Shown piece by piece: positions 8,897-17,481 of a stretch of 64,000 nucleotides of DNA; the first letter of the stretch is position 1, and every line of letters begins with the position of its first letter. The stretch is from NCBI RefSeq assembly GCF_015207705.1, contig NZ_JADEWI010000014.1, positions 62,001 to 126,000 of the forward strand, given 5' to 3'. The translations under genes and the position numbers were made by a program. This DNA is from Nostoc sp. LEGE 06077. Lineage in GTDB: Bacteria > Cyanobacteriota > Cyanobacteriia > Cyanobacteriales > Nostocaceae. Below the pieces are notes generated by a model. That model was not told the DNA's origin, did no database searches, and was given only the letters and a program-made list of their open reading frames with translations.

Positions 8897-9556
8897 TTAT
8901 CTTTGATATGCAACTAGCAGAATGTTGATGGACGGAATATATAACTGAGACAAATCACCGTTAATGCTACCTCCTATTTGCGACTTTAAAAACACATGAG
9001 CATCCACATTACGACGAATATCTGATAATACTGTGATAGCATCTTTAAGAAAAATGCGCTCTGCACTACTAATCTTCGACTTCTCCTCTAGCTTCTCAAG
9101 ACTATTTTTGTATTTTCCAAGGTTTCCAGTATTGATTTCATAAGGATGATTGATATTGAGTCGAGTCAATTCTTCTTGAAGCCATGCGTTATTTGATGCT
9201 GAGGTTCTCGTTGACTCAATGAATTGGTATACTTGCGCTGCTATAGGGGTTAATAATTTGTCAGAGCCTCTGACTCCCTTTTTTAAATGATCATTTTTAC
9301 GGATAAGTGAAATTTTATTACTCAGGAAAACAGCTTTTATTAGCGCTTCAAATCCTGTTGAAAAATGCAACCACCATATCCAGTATCCATAAGGATCGTT
9401 TTCAAGAAGTAATCGTCTCTGTTGTTCTATATCTGATGCTTCTCTAATTACGTATGCTGATTCGTCAAACTCAAGAATTTTAAACCAAATTATCTGTTTA
9501 ATCGCAAAGTCGTATAGCGCCTGGGGAAAGTCGCTGAAATCATGAGTAATGGTCAT
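8897..9556 (-). CDS. HEPN-like protein of unknown function
   Basis: This is a 219-residue, mostly alpha-helical protein that I do not recognise by name. Near the C-terminus it has RRNVDAH (residues 181-187), which fits the HEPN ribonuclease motif: Arg followed by a polar residue, then four residues to His (Arg182-Asn183-x3-His187). Helical sequence around DPYGYWIWWLHFSTGFEALIKAVFL (split here: residues 54-78) fits the N-terminal HEPN helix bundle and is rich in Trp and Phe. HEPN proteins are RNases or RNA-binding partners in toxin-antitoxin, defence and stress systems. No nucleotidyltransferase partner is adjacent; the divergent neighbour is a Uma2 nuclease. The HEPN assignment is an inference from the motif and fold-like helicity only. 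Confidence 0.5.
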   Translation of the reverse strand: MTITHDFSDFPQALYDFAIKQIIWFKILEFDESAYVIREASDIEQQRRLLLENDPYGYWIWWLHFSTGFEALIKAVFLSNKISLIRKNDHLKKGVRGSDKLLTPIAAQVYQFIESTRTSASNNAWLQEELTRLNINHPYEINTGNLGKYKNSLEKLEEKSKISSAERIFLKDAITVLSDIRRNVDAHVFLKSQIGGSINGDLSQLYIPSINILLVAYQR

Positions 9557-9729
9557 TTTGTTTATACTTCTTCTGATTGCTAACTATTTTCTGTATAACA
9601 CCTCATGGAACAACACCCAAAAAAATTACTCGAACAAGTGCAGTATGTTATCTGAACTTAAGCATTATTCTTACCAATAACGATAAAATTAAGGTCTAAG
9701 CTGATCCCGAACTCAGGTTAATTACAATT

Positions 9730-9752
9730 AAAACTAGCTGTCAGCTAGTTTT
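9730..9752 (+). promoter_or_regulatory. Hairpin over the ribosome-binding region of the Uma2 gene
   Basis: AAAACTAGCTG (9730-9740) and CAGCTAGTTTT (9742-9752) are perfectly complementary around a single T. The structure ends 4 bases before the ATG at 9757, where a ribosome-binding site would normally lie. It could be an operator or a translation-limiting hairpin. Confidence 0.5.
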
Positions 9753-9756
9753 TGCC

Positions 9757-10329
9757 ATGATTCTCCAAGCCAAAAATCAATTAACTTTACAAGAGTTTTT
9801 ACATCTTCCTTCTGGTGAGGGAGATACTACCTACGAACTTGTGGATGGTCAAGCTATTCCTAAAATGTCACCAAAGTTTTTTCACGCCAAGCTAACTTAC
9901 GTCTTTTTAGAGTTAATAGAACAATGGAACAAAGAACAGGGCATTGTCTGTCCAGAATGGTCTGTGGTTTTACAACGTCGAGGACGTGACTGGGTACCAA
10001 CACCAGACGTTTTATATATTTCTTATCAGCGTTTACCAGCTAACTGGAATGAAGATGAAGCTTGTCCAGTTCCCCCAGATTTGGTTATTGAGATTATTTC
10101 ACCAGGGCAAACCTTTGGTCAGATGATGGCTAAAGCCAAAGATTATTTAGATGCAAAAGTACTTCGAGTGTGGGTAGTTGATAGCAAAGCCAGAAGTATT
10201 ACTGTGTTTTTCCCAGATGCAGCACCACAAACATATATGGGAGATGAAATACTCAAGGATGCGCTGTTTTCTGGCTTAGAATTTACAGTTGAGCAAGTAT
10301 TTATACAGGCAAAAATCCCTTTAAAGTAA
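9757..10329 (+). CDS. Uma2-family (DUF820) endonuclease-like protein
   Basis: This 190-residue protein belongs to the Uma2 family, PD-(D/E)xK nuclease-fold proteins that are greatly expanded in cyanobacteria. Diagnostic features are ELVDGQ near the N-terminus (Glu27), WVPTPDVLYIS (Asp84), PPDLVIEIISPGQT (Glu112) and a Lys-rich helix (MMAKAKDYLDAKVLRVWVVD). The last strand VDSKARSITVFFPD and a short C-terminal helix are also typical. The catalytic acid and lysine positions appear intact. The cellular role of this family is not established. The gene is divergent from a HEPN-like gene and has an unusual hairpin just before the ATG. Confidence 0.9.
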   Translation: MILQAKNQLTLQEFLHLPSGEGDTTYELVDGQAIPKMSPKFFHAKLTYVFLELIEQWNKEQGIVCPEWSVVLQRRGRDWVPTPDVLYISYQRLPANWNEDEACPVPPDLVIEIISPGQTFGQMMAKAKDYLDAKVLRVWVVDSKARSITVFFPDAAPQTYMGDEILKDALFSGLEFTVEQVFIQAKIPLK

Positions 10330-10533
10330 TTATTTTGCGGTTATGAATTATTAGTAAAGTTCCATATCCCTGAATTATCAAATAATTCGGGCATCTCATA
10401 AATATAACCTCAGTATAATTACGAATACCAATAAGAAGAAATGATTAATCACCTCATATTTGAGGTTATGGCTGTTACCCTAGTGTATATATGACGCGAA
10501 GTGAAAGAAAGCATAACACTCAGGGATTGCTCC

Positions 10534-11001
10534 ATGAAAAGGTTCATTTACTTACCGATAATATCTTCTTTATTGATGAGTGTGGGATGCCAAGTAGCTC
10601 TTTCTCAAAGTTCCAACTATGATGTTAAACCGAGGTTAATTACTGCACAAACATTATCTGAGTTAAAGCCAGCTAATATTGTGAAAGTTGCTGAAGTCAG
10701 CCAACAAATTAATGAAGATACCGCTTTGAATTTAGTGTGGAAGTTACCACAGGTACAACGCAAAGCTAAGGAAATTGAACGGCTGTCTAAAGGCACTATT
10801 AAACTAGGTGCAATAGTTGATGGTTCTCCTACTCCCAATGAGCCTTACTATACAATTCGTATATTTGAAAATCAATCAGACTACGATTCAACAATTTATT
10901 GGTTTCGGGTGTTTAATAATAGCGGTCTGATTGAAGTTCTTGATTTGATTGAGAATAAATACATCAGTTTAGATGAATGGCGAGAGCAATTAAAGCGATA
11001 A
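10534..11001 (+). CDS. Exported hypothetical protein
   Basis: This 155-residue protein of unknown function starts at the ATG at 10534, preceded by CAGGGATTGCTCC. The GTG at 10501 would add 11 residues ahead of a clear signal peptide and is less likely. The signal is MKRFIYLPIISSLLMSVGC. The Cys at residue 19 could be a lipidated Cys, although the residue at -3 is Ser and so the lipobox is weak; otherwise cleavage follows later at ALSQ. The mature part begins with a helical region (VWKLPQVQRKAKEIERLSKG) and ends in a beta-rich segment (YYTIRIFENQ ... TIYWFRVFN) that resembles small secreted proteins of cyanobacteria. No catalytic motif was seen. Confidence 0.7.
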   Translation: MKRFIYLPIISSLLMSVGCQVALSQSSNYDVKPRLITAQTLSELKPANIVKVAEVSQQINEDTALNLVWKLPQVQRKAKEIERLSKGTIKLGAIVDGSPTPNEPYYTIRIFENQSDYDSTIYWFRVFNNSGLIEVLDLIENKYISLDEWREQLKR

Positions 11002-11088
11002 ATATAGCAATCCAATTAGGTGCTTCGATTTTCGTCGGCACATAGCCTTGCGCTAAGGCGCACGCTATGCGAACAGACTAAAGTCTGG

Positions 11089-11206
11089 GGCTATACAAGC
11101 AAAACCCGCGCAGGCGGGTTTTGAGATAGTCTGCGTGGCGCACCATGCAGGCTCAAAATTTTTAATTATGGTTAGTCCGTGCCAGCACGGTTACATTCGT
11201 ATAGCC
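11089..11206. repeat. MITE-like palindromic intergenic element
   Basis: The element is bounded by GGCTATAC (11089-11096) and its inverse GTATAGCC (11199-11206). Inside are a perfect 9-bp hairpin AAAACCCGC/GCGGGTTTT (11101-11122) and a second hairpin CCGTGC/GCACGG (11177-11190). Immediately outside the left end is AGACTaaAGTCT. This arrangement matches a family of dispersed palindromic elements common in Nostocales intergenic DNA. It separates the exported protein gene from the convergent deacetylase gene. Confidence 0.7.
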
Positions 11207-11239
11207 GAAATTACATATTAATTAATATTAAATTAGCTA

Positions 11240-12151
11240 TTACTTTTTCTTAGCAATTACACTTTGGGCTTTATCTTCCATTTCTAAAAGCTCTGGAATC
11301 GTCACAAAGCGGTATCCTTGCTGACGAAATCTATTAATAATCTCTGGTAAAGCTTGCACAGTGCGGGAACGATTTCCGCCACCATCATGCATGAGTACAA
11401 TACCACCTGGTTTAGCTAGTCGAAAGACATTATCAATCAATTTGGGTACAGCAGGCTGAGAATAGTCTACAGAATCAGTTGACCACATCACAACAGCATA
11501 CTTGGCATTTTTAGCGTATGCGGCTACGCCATTGTGCATGATTCCTCCAGGTGGGCGAAACAAATTTGTTTTCACACCTGTAATCTGATAAATCATGTCT
11601 GTTGTATGCTCAATTTCATAGGCTGCTGCCTGTTGATTCATGAAATGATACCAGTGATGCCAAGTGTGGTTAGCAATTACATGGCCTTCAGCACTTACCC
11701 GCTTGAGTAAGTCTGGATAATTTTTGACGTTCTGACCAACAACGAAAAATGTAGCTTTGATATTATTCTGTTTGAGAATCTCCAGTACTTGCGCGGTACT
11801 TTCAGGCCAAGGGCCATCGTCAAAGGTTAGAGCAATTACTTTTTGAGATGGACTAAGTTTAGCCTCTTTAATGACTGCCCCTTGAAAGCGTTTAGCTAAT
11901 GCATAACCAAGGCCTTTGGCTTGTGCTTCTTGTTGCCAACTTGTCAGCATTGTCGCTTTTAAGCCTTCAATACGCTTTTGAGTACCTACTTTAGCAACTA
12001 AATTATTATTGATATTTATACGCTGATTGCTTTGTGCCTCAGAAGCATTTGGTCTTAGAAGCATCATAACAGCAACGCTTAATGTCGCACCCAAGGCAAG
12101 CAAGGCAATCAATATACCTTGCGGCCAAAGTAAAGATTTATTGTGTTCCAC
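11240..12151 (-). CDS. Membrane-anchored polysaccharide deacetylase (NodB homology domain)
   Basis: This 303-residue carbohydrate esterase family 4 protein has one N-terminal membrane anchor (residues 11-32) and an extracytoplasmic catalytic domain. The domain motifs are present: TFDDGPWPE with catalytic Asp111 and metal ligand Asp112; HTWHH with metal ligands His162 and His166; RPPGG; and the C-terminal LMHDGGG. Family members remove acetyl groups from N-acetylglucosamine in peptidoglycan or exopolysaccharide. The substrate is not visible. Its position beside a glycosyltransferase block suggests an envelope glycan. The region ahead of the start contains a strong palindrome cluster (12320-12378) that may control it. 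Confidence 0.92.
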   Translation of the reverse strand: MEHNKSLLWPQGILIALLALGATLSVAVMMLLRPNASEAQSNQRININNNLVAKVGTQKRIEGLKATMLTSWQQEAQAKGLGYALAKRFQGAVIKEAKLSPSQKVIALTFDDGPWPESTAQVLEILKQNNIKATFFVVGQNVKNYPDLLKRVSAEGHVIANHTWHHWYHFMNQQAAAYEIEHTTDMIYQITGVKTNLFRPPGGIMHNGVAAYAKNAKYAVVMWSTDSVDYSQPAVPKLIDNVFRLAKPGGIVLMHDGGGNRSRTVQALPEIINRFRQQGYRFVTIPELLEMEDKAQSVIAKKK

Positions 12152-12962
12152 TTCATAACTCCTTCAAGGGTCGAACCATTATGTATGGTTCTGACGGTAA
12201 TTTATAGCACACTTTTATCTAAAATTTAGATACTCAAATACTTTCCCTTAATCCTGAAAATTTAGTTCAGTTTTACAGAAGTTTATCTTTGAGTTCTTCT
12301 GATAAGGGAGCAGTTGAGATATAAGTGATATCACTTATAGTGAATGCTCACTCTAGTGATAGCTGGTACATAATCACTGGTGTTTATTGCTAAATTGTTA
12401 GTTCCCATACGGATAAGCAAGAAAATTCTGCTTTTATTGGGATACTAAATCAATCTACCTTTGAGAAGCCTCCTAGAGTATTTCTAGAAATGAATAAAAA
12501 TCCGTATTCTACGAAATTTTTATCTATAGTTGATGATTTTAGGGGAGTGGATTATTCACCCAAGCTATCCCTTAAGAATTACCCAGTTTTCATTTAATAT
12601 TGTATATTTTACTGCTAAAAAATATTCTTTGATTTTAAAGAAAAAATTAACTTCTTTCTTGATCAATAGATTGCTTATGCTTTTCATCGATTTATCTGCT
12701 GATAATCAACAAAAGCTAGTTTCTCATTATTAAGGAATCATAAGTAGTTAATTTATATACTCTTTAATCATTTATTTTTGATGATATGAATGATTCTTGA
12801 TTTTAACTATATTTTAGTAGGAGTATGATACTGTTTGAGTATATTTTTTATTAAAAATTTAAACATAATTTAATATTTATTCAGCCTGTTATATGGGTTA
12901 TTAATAGTTAGATTGCCACAATTTCGTCTCTGGCTATACAACAAGCTAATAAAGTAGAGATT
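12152..12962. other. 0.8-kb gene-free region with operator-like sites
   Basis: No supported gene. It contains the palindrome cluster described separately and very AT-rich DNA from 12480 to 12960. A 67-codon open stretch on the plus strand (12530-12733) lacks a ribosome-binding site and homology features and is not called. Confidence 0.5.
12320..12378. promoter_or_regulatory. Cluster of AGTGA/TCACT palindromes (candidate operator)
   Basis: A perfect 20-bp palindrome TATAAGTGATATCACTTATA occupies 12320-12339. Nine bases later TCACT-CT-AGTGA forms a second inverted pair (12348-12359), and a further TCACT half-site lies at 12374-12378. The cluster is about 170-230 bp upstream of the deacetylase start. 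The symmetry fits binding by a dimeric repressor, but no regulator can be assigned. Confidence 0.55.
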
Positions 12963-13331
12963 TTATTTTTGCCAAACTACTAATATTACTCCTACTACAA
13001 TAAAGCTCAAACCAAACAAACGCATCAGAGAGATAGGTTCTTTCAATATCCAATATCCTAGCAACACAGAGAAAATATACCCTATAGATATAGATGGGCC
13101 AGCTACACTGAGATTAACTCGTGTGAGCAGCAGAATATAAAACATAGCACCGATGCCATAGCAAGTTAATCCGATTAAAAGCTCTGGGATTGTGATAATA
13201 CTTAGAATGTGATTAATTGCGTTACCTATGTGAACTCTGCCTAATTTGTTTGCACCTATTTTCAAACAAAACTGTCCTGCTGAACTGATCAGAATTGATA
13301 AAATTAATAAACTGAATTCTTGCGGTGTCAT
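12963..13331 (-). CDS. Small EamA/SMR-type membrane transporter (ArnE/ArnF-like)
   Basis: This 122-residue protein has four predicted membrane helices and belongs to the drug/metabolite transporter superfamily. Its N-terminal pattern, LLILSILISSAGQFCLKIGA, with Gln and Lys in the first helix, and the later SIGYIFSVLLGYWILKEPIS resemble subunits of the undecaprenyl-phosphate-sugar flippase ArnE/ArnF and small multidrug transporters. It lies 44 bp downstream of an ArnC-like glycosyltransferase on the same strand. That context favours a role in flipping a polyprenyl-phosphate-linked sugar over a drug-efflux role. This is inference from context. Confidence 0.75.
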   Translation of the reverse strand: MTPQEFSLLILSILISSAGQFCLKIGANKLGRVHIGNAINHILSIITIPELLIGLTCYGIGAMFYILLLTRVNLSVAGPSISIGYIFSVLLGYWILKEPISLMRLFGLSFIVVGVILVVWQK

Positions 13332-13375
13332 ATCATTGTAGTTTATGGCAATTTCTTAACTCGGTTCCCCAGTCA

Positions 13376-14338
13376 CTATTTAGACTGCATTTCTGAGACT
13401 TTTATCAAACCACCAGTTTCTTTGATGGTGTATATAGGCCGGGCTTTAACTTCTTCATAAATTCGCCCAATATACTCGCCTAAAATTCCGATACAAATTA
13501 ACTGCACAGACCCAAGGAAAAATATAGCAATTGTAATCAAAGTGTAACCAATTAAGGGACTAGCATGGTCAAATAAACGCCAATATAGTACTAATATGAT
13601 CATTAACAAGGCGATCGCAGCTGCTACCATCCCTATATAAGTAGCTAACTTTAATGGCACTGTGGAAAAAGAAATAATTCCATCAATAGCCAAAGCCCAA
13701 GACTTACCAAAGGTATACTTCACTTTGCCTGCAAAACGCGGTTCCCGTTCAAAAAGTACAGCAGTTTGGCGAAAACCCACCCAAGCGCGTAAGCCGCGAA
13801 TGTAACGGTTCCGTTCAGGCATAGCATTGAGAATATCTACAACCTGTCTGTCTAGTAAACAAAAATCTCCTGTATCTGTCGGGATATCGACATGAGATAA
13901 ACGCCGGAGAATACGGTAAAAAGCATAAGCAGTAAAGCGTTTTAGCCAACTTTCTTGTTTACGTGATAGACGTTGAGCATACACTACTTCATAGCCTTGT
14001 TGCCACTTTTCCAGCATCTGGAAGATTAGCTCTGGAGGATCTTGTAGATCCGCATCCATAATAATTGCACATTTGCCTTGGACAAAATTTAGCCCAGCTG
14101 TAACAGCGATTTGATGACCAAAATTTCGCGCAAAACTGAGGTAACGTACTCGACTATCGAGATGGCGGAGTTCCCGAATCATACTCAAAGAGCGATCGCG
14201 GCTACCATCATCTATTAAAATTAACTCAACTTCACCGTCTAACTGCTCTGCCACATGATGTAGACGACGATACATTTCCGTAATATTTTCTTCTTCGTTA
14301 TAAATAGGAATTACTAAAGAGTATATTGGTTGAATCAC
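13376..14338 (-). CDS. Polyprenyl-phosphate glycosyltransferase (GT2, ArnC/GtrB-like)
   Basis: This 320-residue inner-membrane enzyme has an N-terminal GT2 domain and two C-terminal membrane helices (about residues 230-255 and 265-290). Visible motifs are [13 protein letters not shown] at the start, DDGSRDRS, the metal-binding DADLQDPPE, and the [15 protein letters not shown] and [12 protein letters not shown] segments typical of the DPM1/ArnC/GtrB group. Such enzymes transfer a sugar from a nucleotide donor to undecaprenyl or dolichyl phosphate, producing the donor used by GT-C transferases such as the ArnT-like protein encoded divergently next door. Together with the small transporter it probably forms a donor-making module. 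Confidence 0.9.
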   Translation of the reverse strand: MIQPIYSLVIPIYNEEENITEMYRRLHHVAEQLDGEVELILIDDGSRDRSLSMIRELRHLDSRVRYLSFARNFGHQIAVTAGLNFVQGKCAIIMDADLQDPPELIFQMLEKWQQGYEVVYAQRLSRKQESWLKRFTAYAFYRILRRLSHVDIPTDTGDFCLLDRQVVDILNAMPERNRYIRGLRAWVGFRQTAVLFEREPRFAGKVKYTFGKSWALAIDGIISFSTVPLKLATYIGMVAAAIALLMIILVLYWRLFDHASPLIGYTLITIAIFFLGSVQLICIGILGEYIGRIYEEVKARPIYTIKETGGLIKVSEMQSK

Positions 14339-14513
14339 TGTTTTTATCAGATTATGAAATCAAGGCTGCAAGATAAGGCAAGATTCAGACAGATATATAC
14401 TATAAAATTATTGATGTAGTTTTTTATATAAAAATCTTTCTAAAGTAATTGAGATTATATCGAGTCATTGTAATCAATAAACACGCGATTAAATAATTAA
14501 ACTAAATTTATAT

Positions 14514-16067
14514 ATGCGCCCATTCCGAGAAAAAGAATGGCTATTTAGCTTGCTACTGGTTTCTTTACTTCTGTGGCTGATATGTTTGGGAAACTCCCCT
14601 TTACGAGACTGGGATGAAGGTACAGTGGCGCAAGTCGCCCGTGAAATTTGGCGTGCATCCTTTGGTTCTCTGCATTGGCTGTATCCAACTTTATCAGGTG
14701 AACCTTATCATAATAAGCCGCCCCTGATGCATTTGTTAATTGCTTGGTCTTACTCCCTAGGCGGCGTGAATGAATTGACAACCCGCTTACCTGCTGCTGT
14801 GTTAACAGCGTTGGGAGTGCCTTTACTTTATTTAGTGGGGGGTTTGCTGTTTAACGATAGTTTATCAGCTTTGTTTGCGGCTTTAGTTTACTTAACAACT
14901 TTGCCTGTAGTGCGTCATGGACGCTTGGCAATGTTAGATGGTACAAGCATTACTTTTTTCTTACTATTATTATTTTGCTTATTAAAGTCACGTCAGCAGA
15001 AACCTTGGGCTTTAGGTGTGGGATTTTGCCTAGGACTAATTACTTTGACCAAAGGAATGCTAGTTTTGTTGCTGGGGGGTATCGCTGGATTATTCATTTT
15101 GGTATCGTCGCAATTAGCTGTGTTCCGTAACCCCTATTTATGGACAGGAATTTTGTTGGGAATTGCGCCAGCGATCGCTTGGTATGTTGCCCAATGGCAA
15201 TATTATGGTAGTAATTTCTTACAGATAAATCTACAAGCGCAAACCTTTGACCGTATTGCCCAACCAGTTGAAGGTAATACAGGCGCTCCTTGGTATTATT
15301 TACTTGAGTTATTGAAATATGCTTTTCCCTGGTTATTATTTTGGCCAGAAGGATTTCATCTAGCTTGGAAAAAACGGGATTATAGCTGGGGTAGCTTAGT
15401 TTTAGTTGGTACGATTGTTTATTTTGTAGCTATTTCTTTAATAACTACAAAACTGCCGTGGTATGTTATGCCTTTGTACCCATTTTTATCGCTGGCAATT
15501 GGGGCAAAACTCAGTCAAGTTTGGCAGCAAAAAGCCTTTAATTCAAGAGTTTGGGCAATATTGATAGTTATTATAGCGATCGCAGGTTTAGGCGGCATTG
15601 TTTACTTTACTCTTGCACAGGAAGAGCCTGTACTCATAGTCATGAGTATTGTTTTAACAATCAGTATGGCTGTGGTGGCATGGTTAATTTACAAATGCGA
15701 TCGCAGATTTATTCCTGTATTATTTTCTGGGATGTATTTAGTCTTATTGTTATTGATGAATTCCCAATCTTGGATTTGGGAATTAAATGAAAATTTTGCC
15801 GTTAAACCAGTTGCAGCATTGATTCGCAACCATGTTTTACCAGGGACAACAATTTACACATCATTTGCTTATAGTCGTCCTAGTTTAAATTTTTATTGCG
15901 ATTGCAAAGTTATACCTCAAAATCCTGGGGAATTAGAAAAAAGTTTGTCTAAGTCATCTTATTTACTTATAGACGGCACCACCTTAAAAAACATTACTTT
16001 AGCTAATAATCAAAATCTGGGTACTGCTGAAGGATTTAATTTAATTGCACCAGCTAATAAGCTATAA
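14514..16067 (+). CDS. ArnT-like glycosyltransferase (GT39/GT83, GT-C fold)
   Basis: This 517-residue multi-span membrane protein of the ArnT/PMT group uses a polyprenyl-phosphate sugar as donor. The first extracytoplasmic loop carries SPLRDWDEGTVAQVAREI, containing the catalytic acidic pair of the family, and YHNKPPLMHLLIAW follows. About 11-12 hydrophobic segments and a short C-terminal soluble part complete the family plan. The acceptor (lipid A, glycan or protein) is unknown. It is divergent from the ArnC-like gene and its last 6 bp overlap the end of the convergent DUF2079 gene, so the locus is compact. Confidence 0.9.
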   Translation: MRPFREKEWLFSLLLVSLLLWLICLGNSPLRDWDEGTVAQVAREIWRASFGSLHWLYPTLSGEPYHNKPPLMHLLIAWSYSLGGVNELTTRLPAAVLTALGVPLLYLVGGLLFNDSLSALFAALVYLTTLPVVRHGRLAMLDGTSITFFLLLLFCLLKSRQQKPWALGVGFCLGLITLTKGMLVLLLGGIAGLFILVSSQLAVFRNPYLWTGILLGIAPAIAWYVAQWQYYGSNFLQINLQAQTFDRIAQPVEGNTGAPWYYLLELLKYAFPWLLFWPEGFHLAWKKRDYSWGSLVLVGTIVYFVAISLITTKLPWYVMPLYPFLSLAIGAKLSQVWQQKAFNSRVWAILIVIIAIAGLGGIVYFTLAQEEPVLIVMSIVLTISMAVVAWLIYKCDRRFIPVLFSGMYLVLLLLMNSQSWIWELNENFAVKPVAALIRNHVLPGTTIYTSFAYSRPSLNFYCDCKVIPQNPGELEKSLSKSSYLLIDGTTLKNITLANNQNLGTAEGFNLIAPANKL

Positions 16068-17465
16068 ATTCGACTTGTGAAATAATAAAACATCATCACG
16101 CTGATATTGCAGATGAAAATCTTGGCTATTGTTGAGTAATTTAACTAAATCTTGATTAAACTCTGGTTTACTCGATAAACCAGGATGACGGAGATTCAGT
16201 AATACATAATCAAATATATTTAAATTAATTTGTGTCGCTGGAGTGGCTATCAACTTAATTAATTTTCTATGAGTTAAATGAGGCGCGATTTCATCTGTAG
16301 TTAGGACACTTTTATTTGGCTGAATTTGGGCGATCGCTTCTGTTGTAGCTTGCCAGGTATCGAGCGATTGCAGATATTTGCCACCAAAATAAGTAAACTT
16401 TGCCAGACTCAAAAATGCGACAATTGACCATAGAATAATTATACGTTTATTTTGGAATAATCCTTTACTTAAAGATAAACTCGCAATCACAGATAATATT
16501 ATAAATGGCAAAGCCGGAACAGAATATTGATGAATTAAATCTTTTTGTGGTTGATAGTCAGCTAGTAAGTTCAGCATCACACAAGGTAATGCTCCAATTA
16601 AAGGTGCTATTCCTTGCCAAGAAACACCCCAAATAATTGGGATAAATAATAATATTAAATAGGCTAAATTATCCCAAGATAAAAGTTTTGGTAAAACTAA
16701 TCCTGGTTGAAAAAACAAATTATTCATTAATTCCGTAAAGGAATTACCCAAGTATTGATAGCGAAAAAGATAACGGTCTATTGAAGCTGCATCGCCACCA
16801 ATTAGAGGAATAATAATTTTGTTAGCGATCGCATACCAAACCACACCACTAATAATTGCGATCGCTCCATATAAACGCCGTTCAAACAATATTAACCAAA
16901 TACCCATTCCCACAACTGTTAATGCTAAGACTGCCTTACATCCTAAAACTAATAAAATACTCAGACAAAACCACCCAAGTTGTTGATTTCTCATTGCTAA
17001 AGTTGCCCCCAAAAGTGCTGGTACAGCTATAACTTCTGGATGAAAATCAAATAAATTAACATTAAATACTAAAGGATACAGTAGGTAAGTAGCAGCGATA
17101 GTTAGGGCTTGACTTTTATTTAATTTAGCTTGACGGGCTAATTGGTATGTAGGTAATGCACCCAAGGCTAAGACAATTCCTTGTACAGCAAATAACCAAT
17201 AAACACTGGGATTAATTTTGTAAAGTAAAGCCAACGGATACCAAATCCAAGCAGCATGATCACCAAGAATGTGATAATTAGTAAAAGAAGAAATAGGTGG
17301 TATACCTTGACTAATTAAATAAGTGCCTTGGTCAAACATTCCTAAATCTAAGGCAGTAGATTGAAATAACAAATGTCGTAAGCTGCTACATATAAATAAA
17401 ATTACGGCACTTGTACCAATCATCAACCATAGAGGATCAAATTTATAGTGTTTTTTTATCAACAT
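16062..17465 (-). CDS. DUF2079 multi-span membrane protein, copy 2
   Basis: This protein of about 467 residues has some ten membrane helices and belongs to the DUF2079 family, which has the look of GT-C glycosyltransferases. The early motif LDLGMFDQGTYLISQG contains the acidic residues expected for the first lumenal loop. NYHILGDHAAWIWYPLALLY follows, and the C-terminus is a small soluble domain. It is a clear paralogue of the upstream gene through its whole length. The ATG at 17465 leaves a 16-bp spacer to the upstream stop; the ATG at 17513 would make the genes overlap by 32 bp. Neither has a strong ribosome-binding site. Function is unknown; surface glycan synthesis is inferred from the neighbours. 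Confidence 0.85.
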   Translation of the reverse strand: MLIKKHYKFDPLWLMIGTSAVILFICSSLRHLLFQSTALDLGMFDQGTYLISQGIPPISSFTNYHILGDHAAWIWYPLALLYKINPSVYWLFAVQGIVLALGALPTYQLARQAKLNKSQALTIAATYLLYPLVFNVNLFDFHPEVIAVPALLGATLAMRNQQLGWFCLSILLVLGCKAVLALTVVGMGIWLILFERRLYGAIAIISGVVWYAIANKIIIPLIGGDAASIDRYLFRYQYLGNSFTELMNNLFFQPGLVLPKLLSWDNLAYLILLFIPIIWGVSWQGIAPLIGALPCVMLNLLADYQPQKDLIHQYSVPALPFIILSVIASLSLSKGLFQNKRIIILWSIVAFLSLAKFTYFGGKYLQSLDTWQATTEAIAQIQPNKSVLTTDEIAPHLTHRKLIKLIATPATQINLNIFDYVLLNLRHPGLSSKPEFNQDLVKLLNNSQDFHLQYQRDDVLLFHKSNL

Positions 17466-17481
17466 TAATTTTTTAGAAAAA

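Noticed and set aside
12530-12733. 67-codon plus-strand open frame between the deacetylase and transporter genes
   Set aside because: AT-driven, no ribosome-binding site, no recognisable composition.
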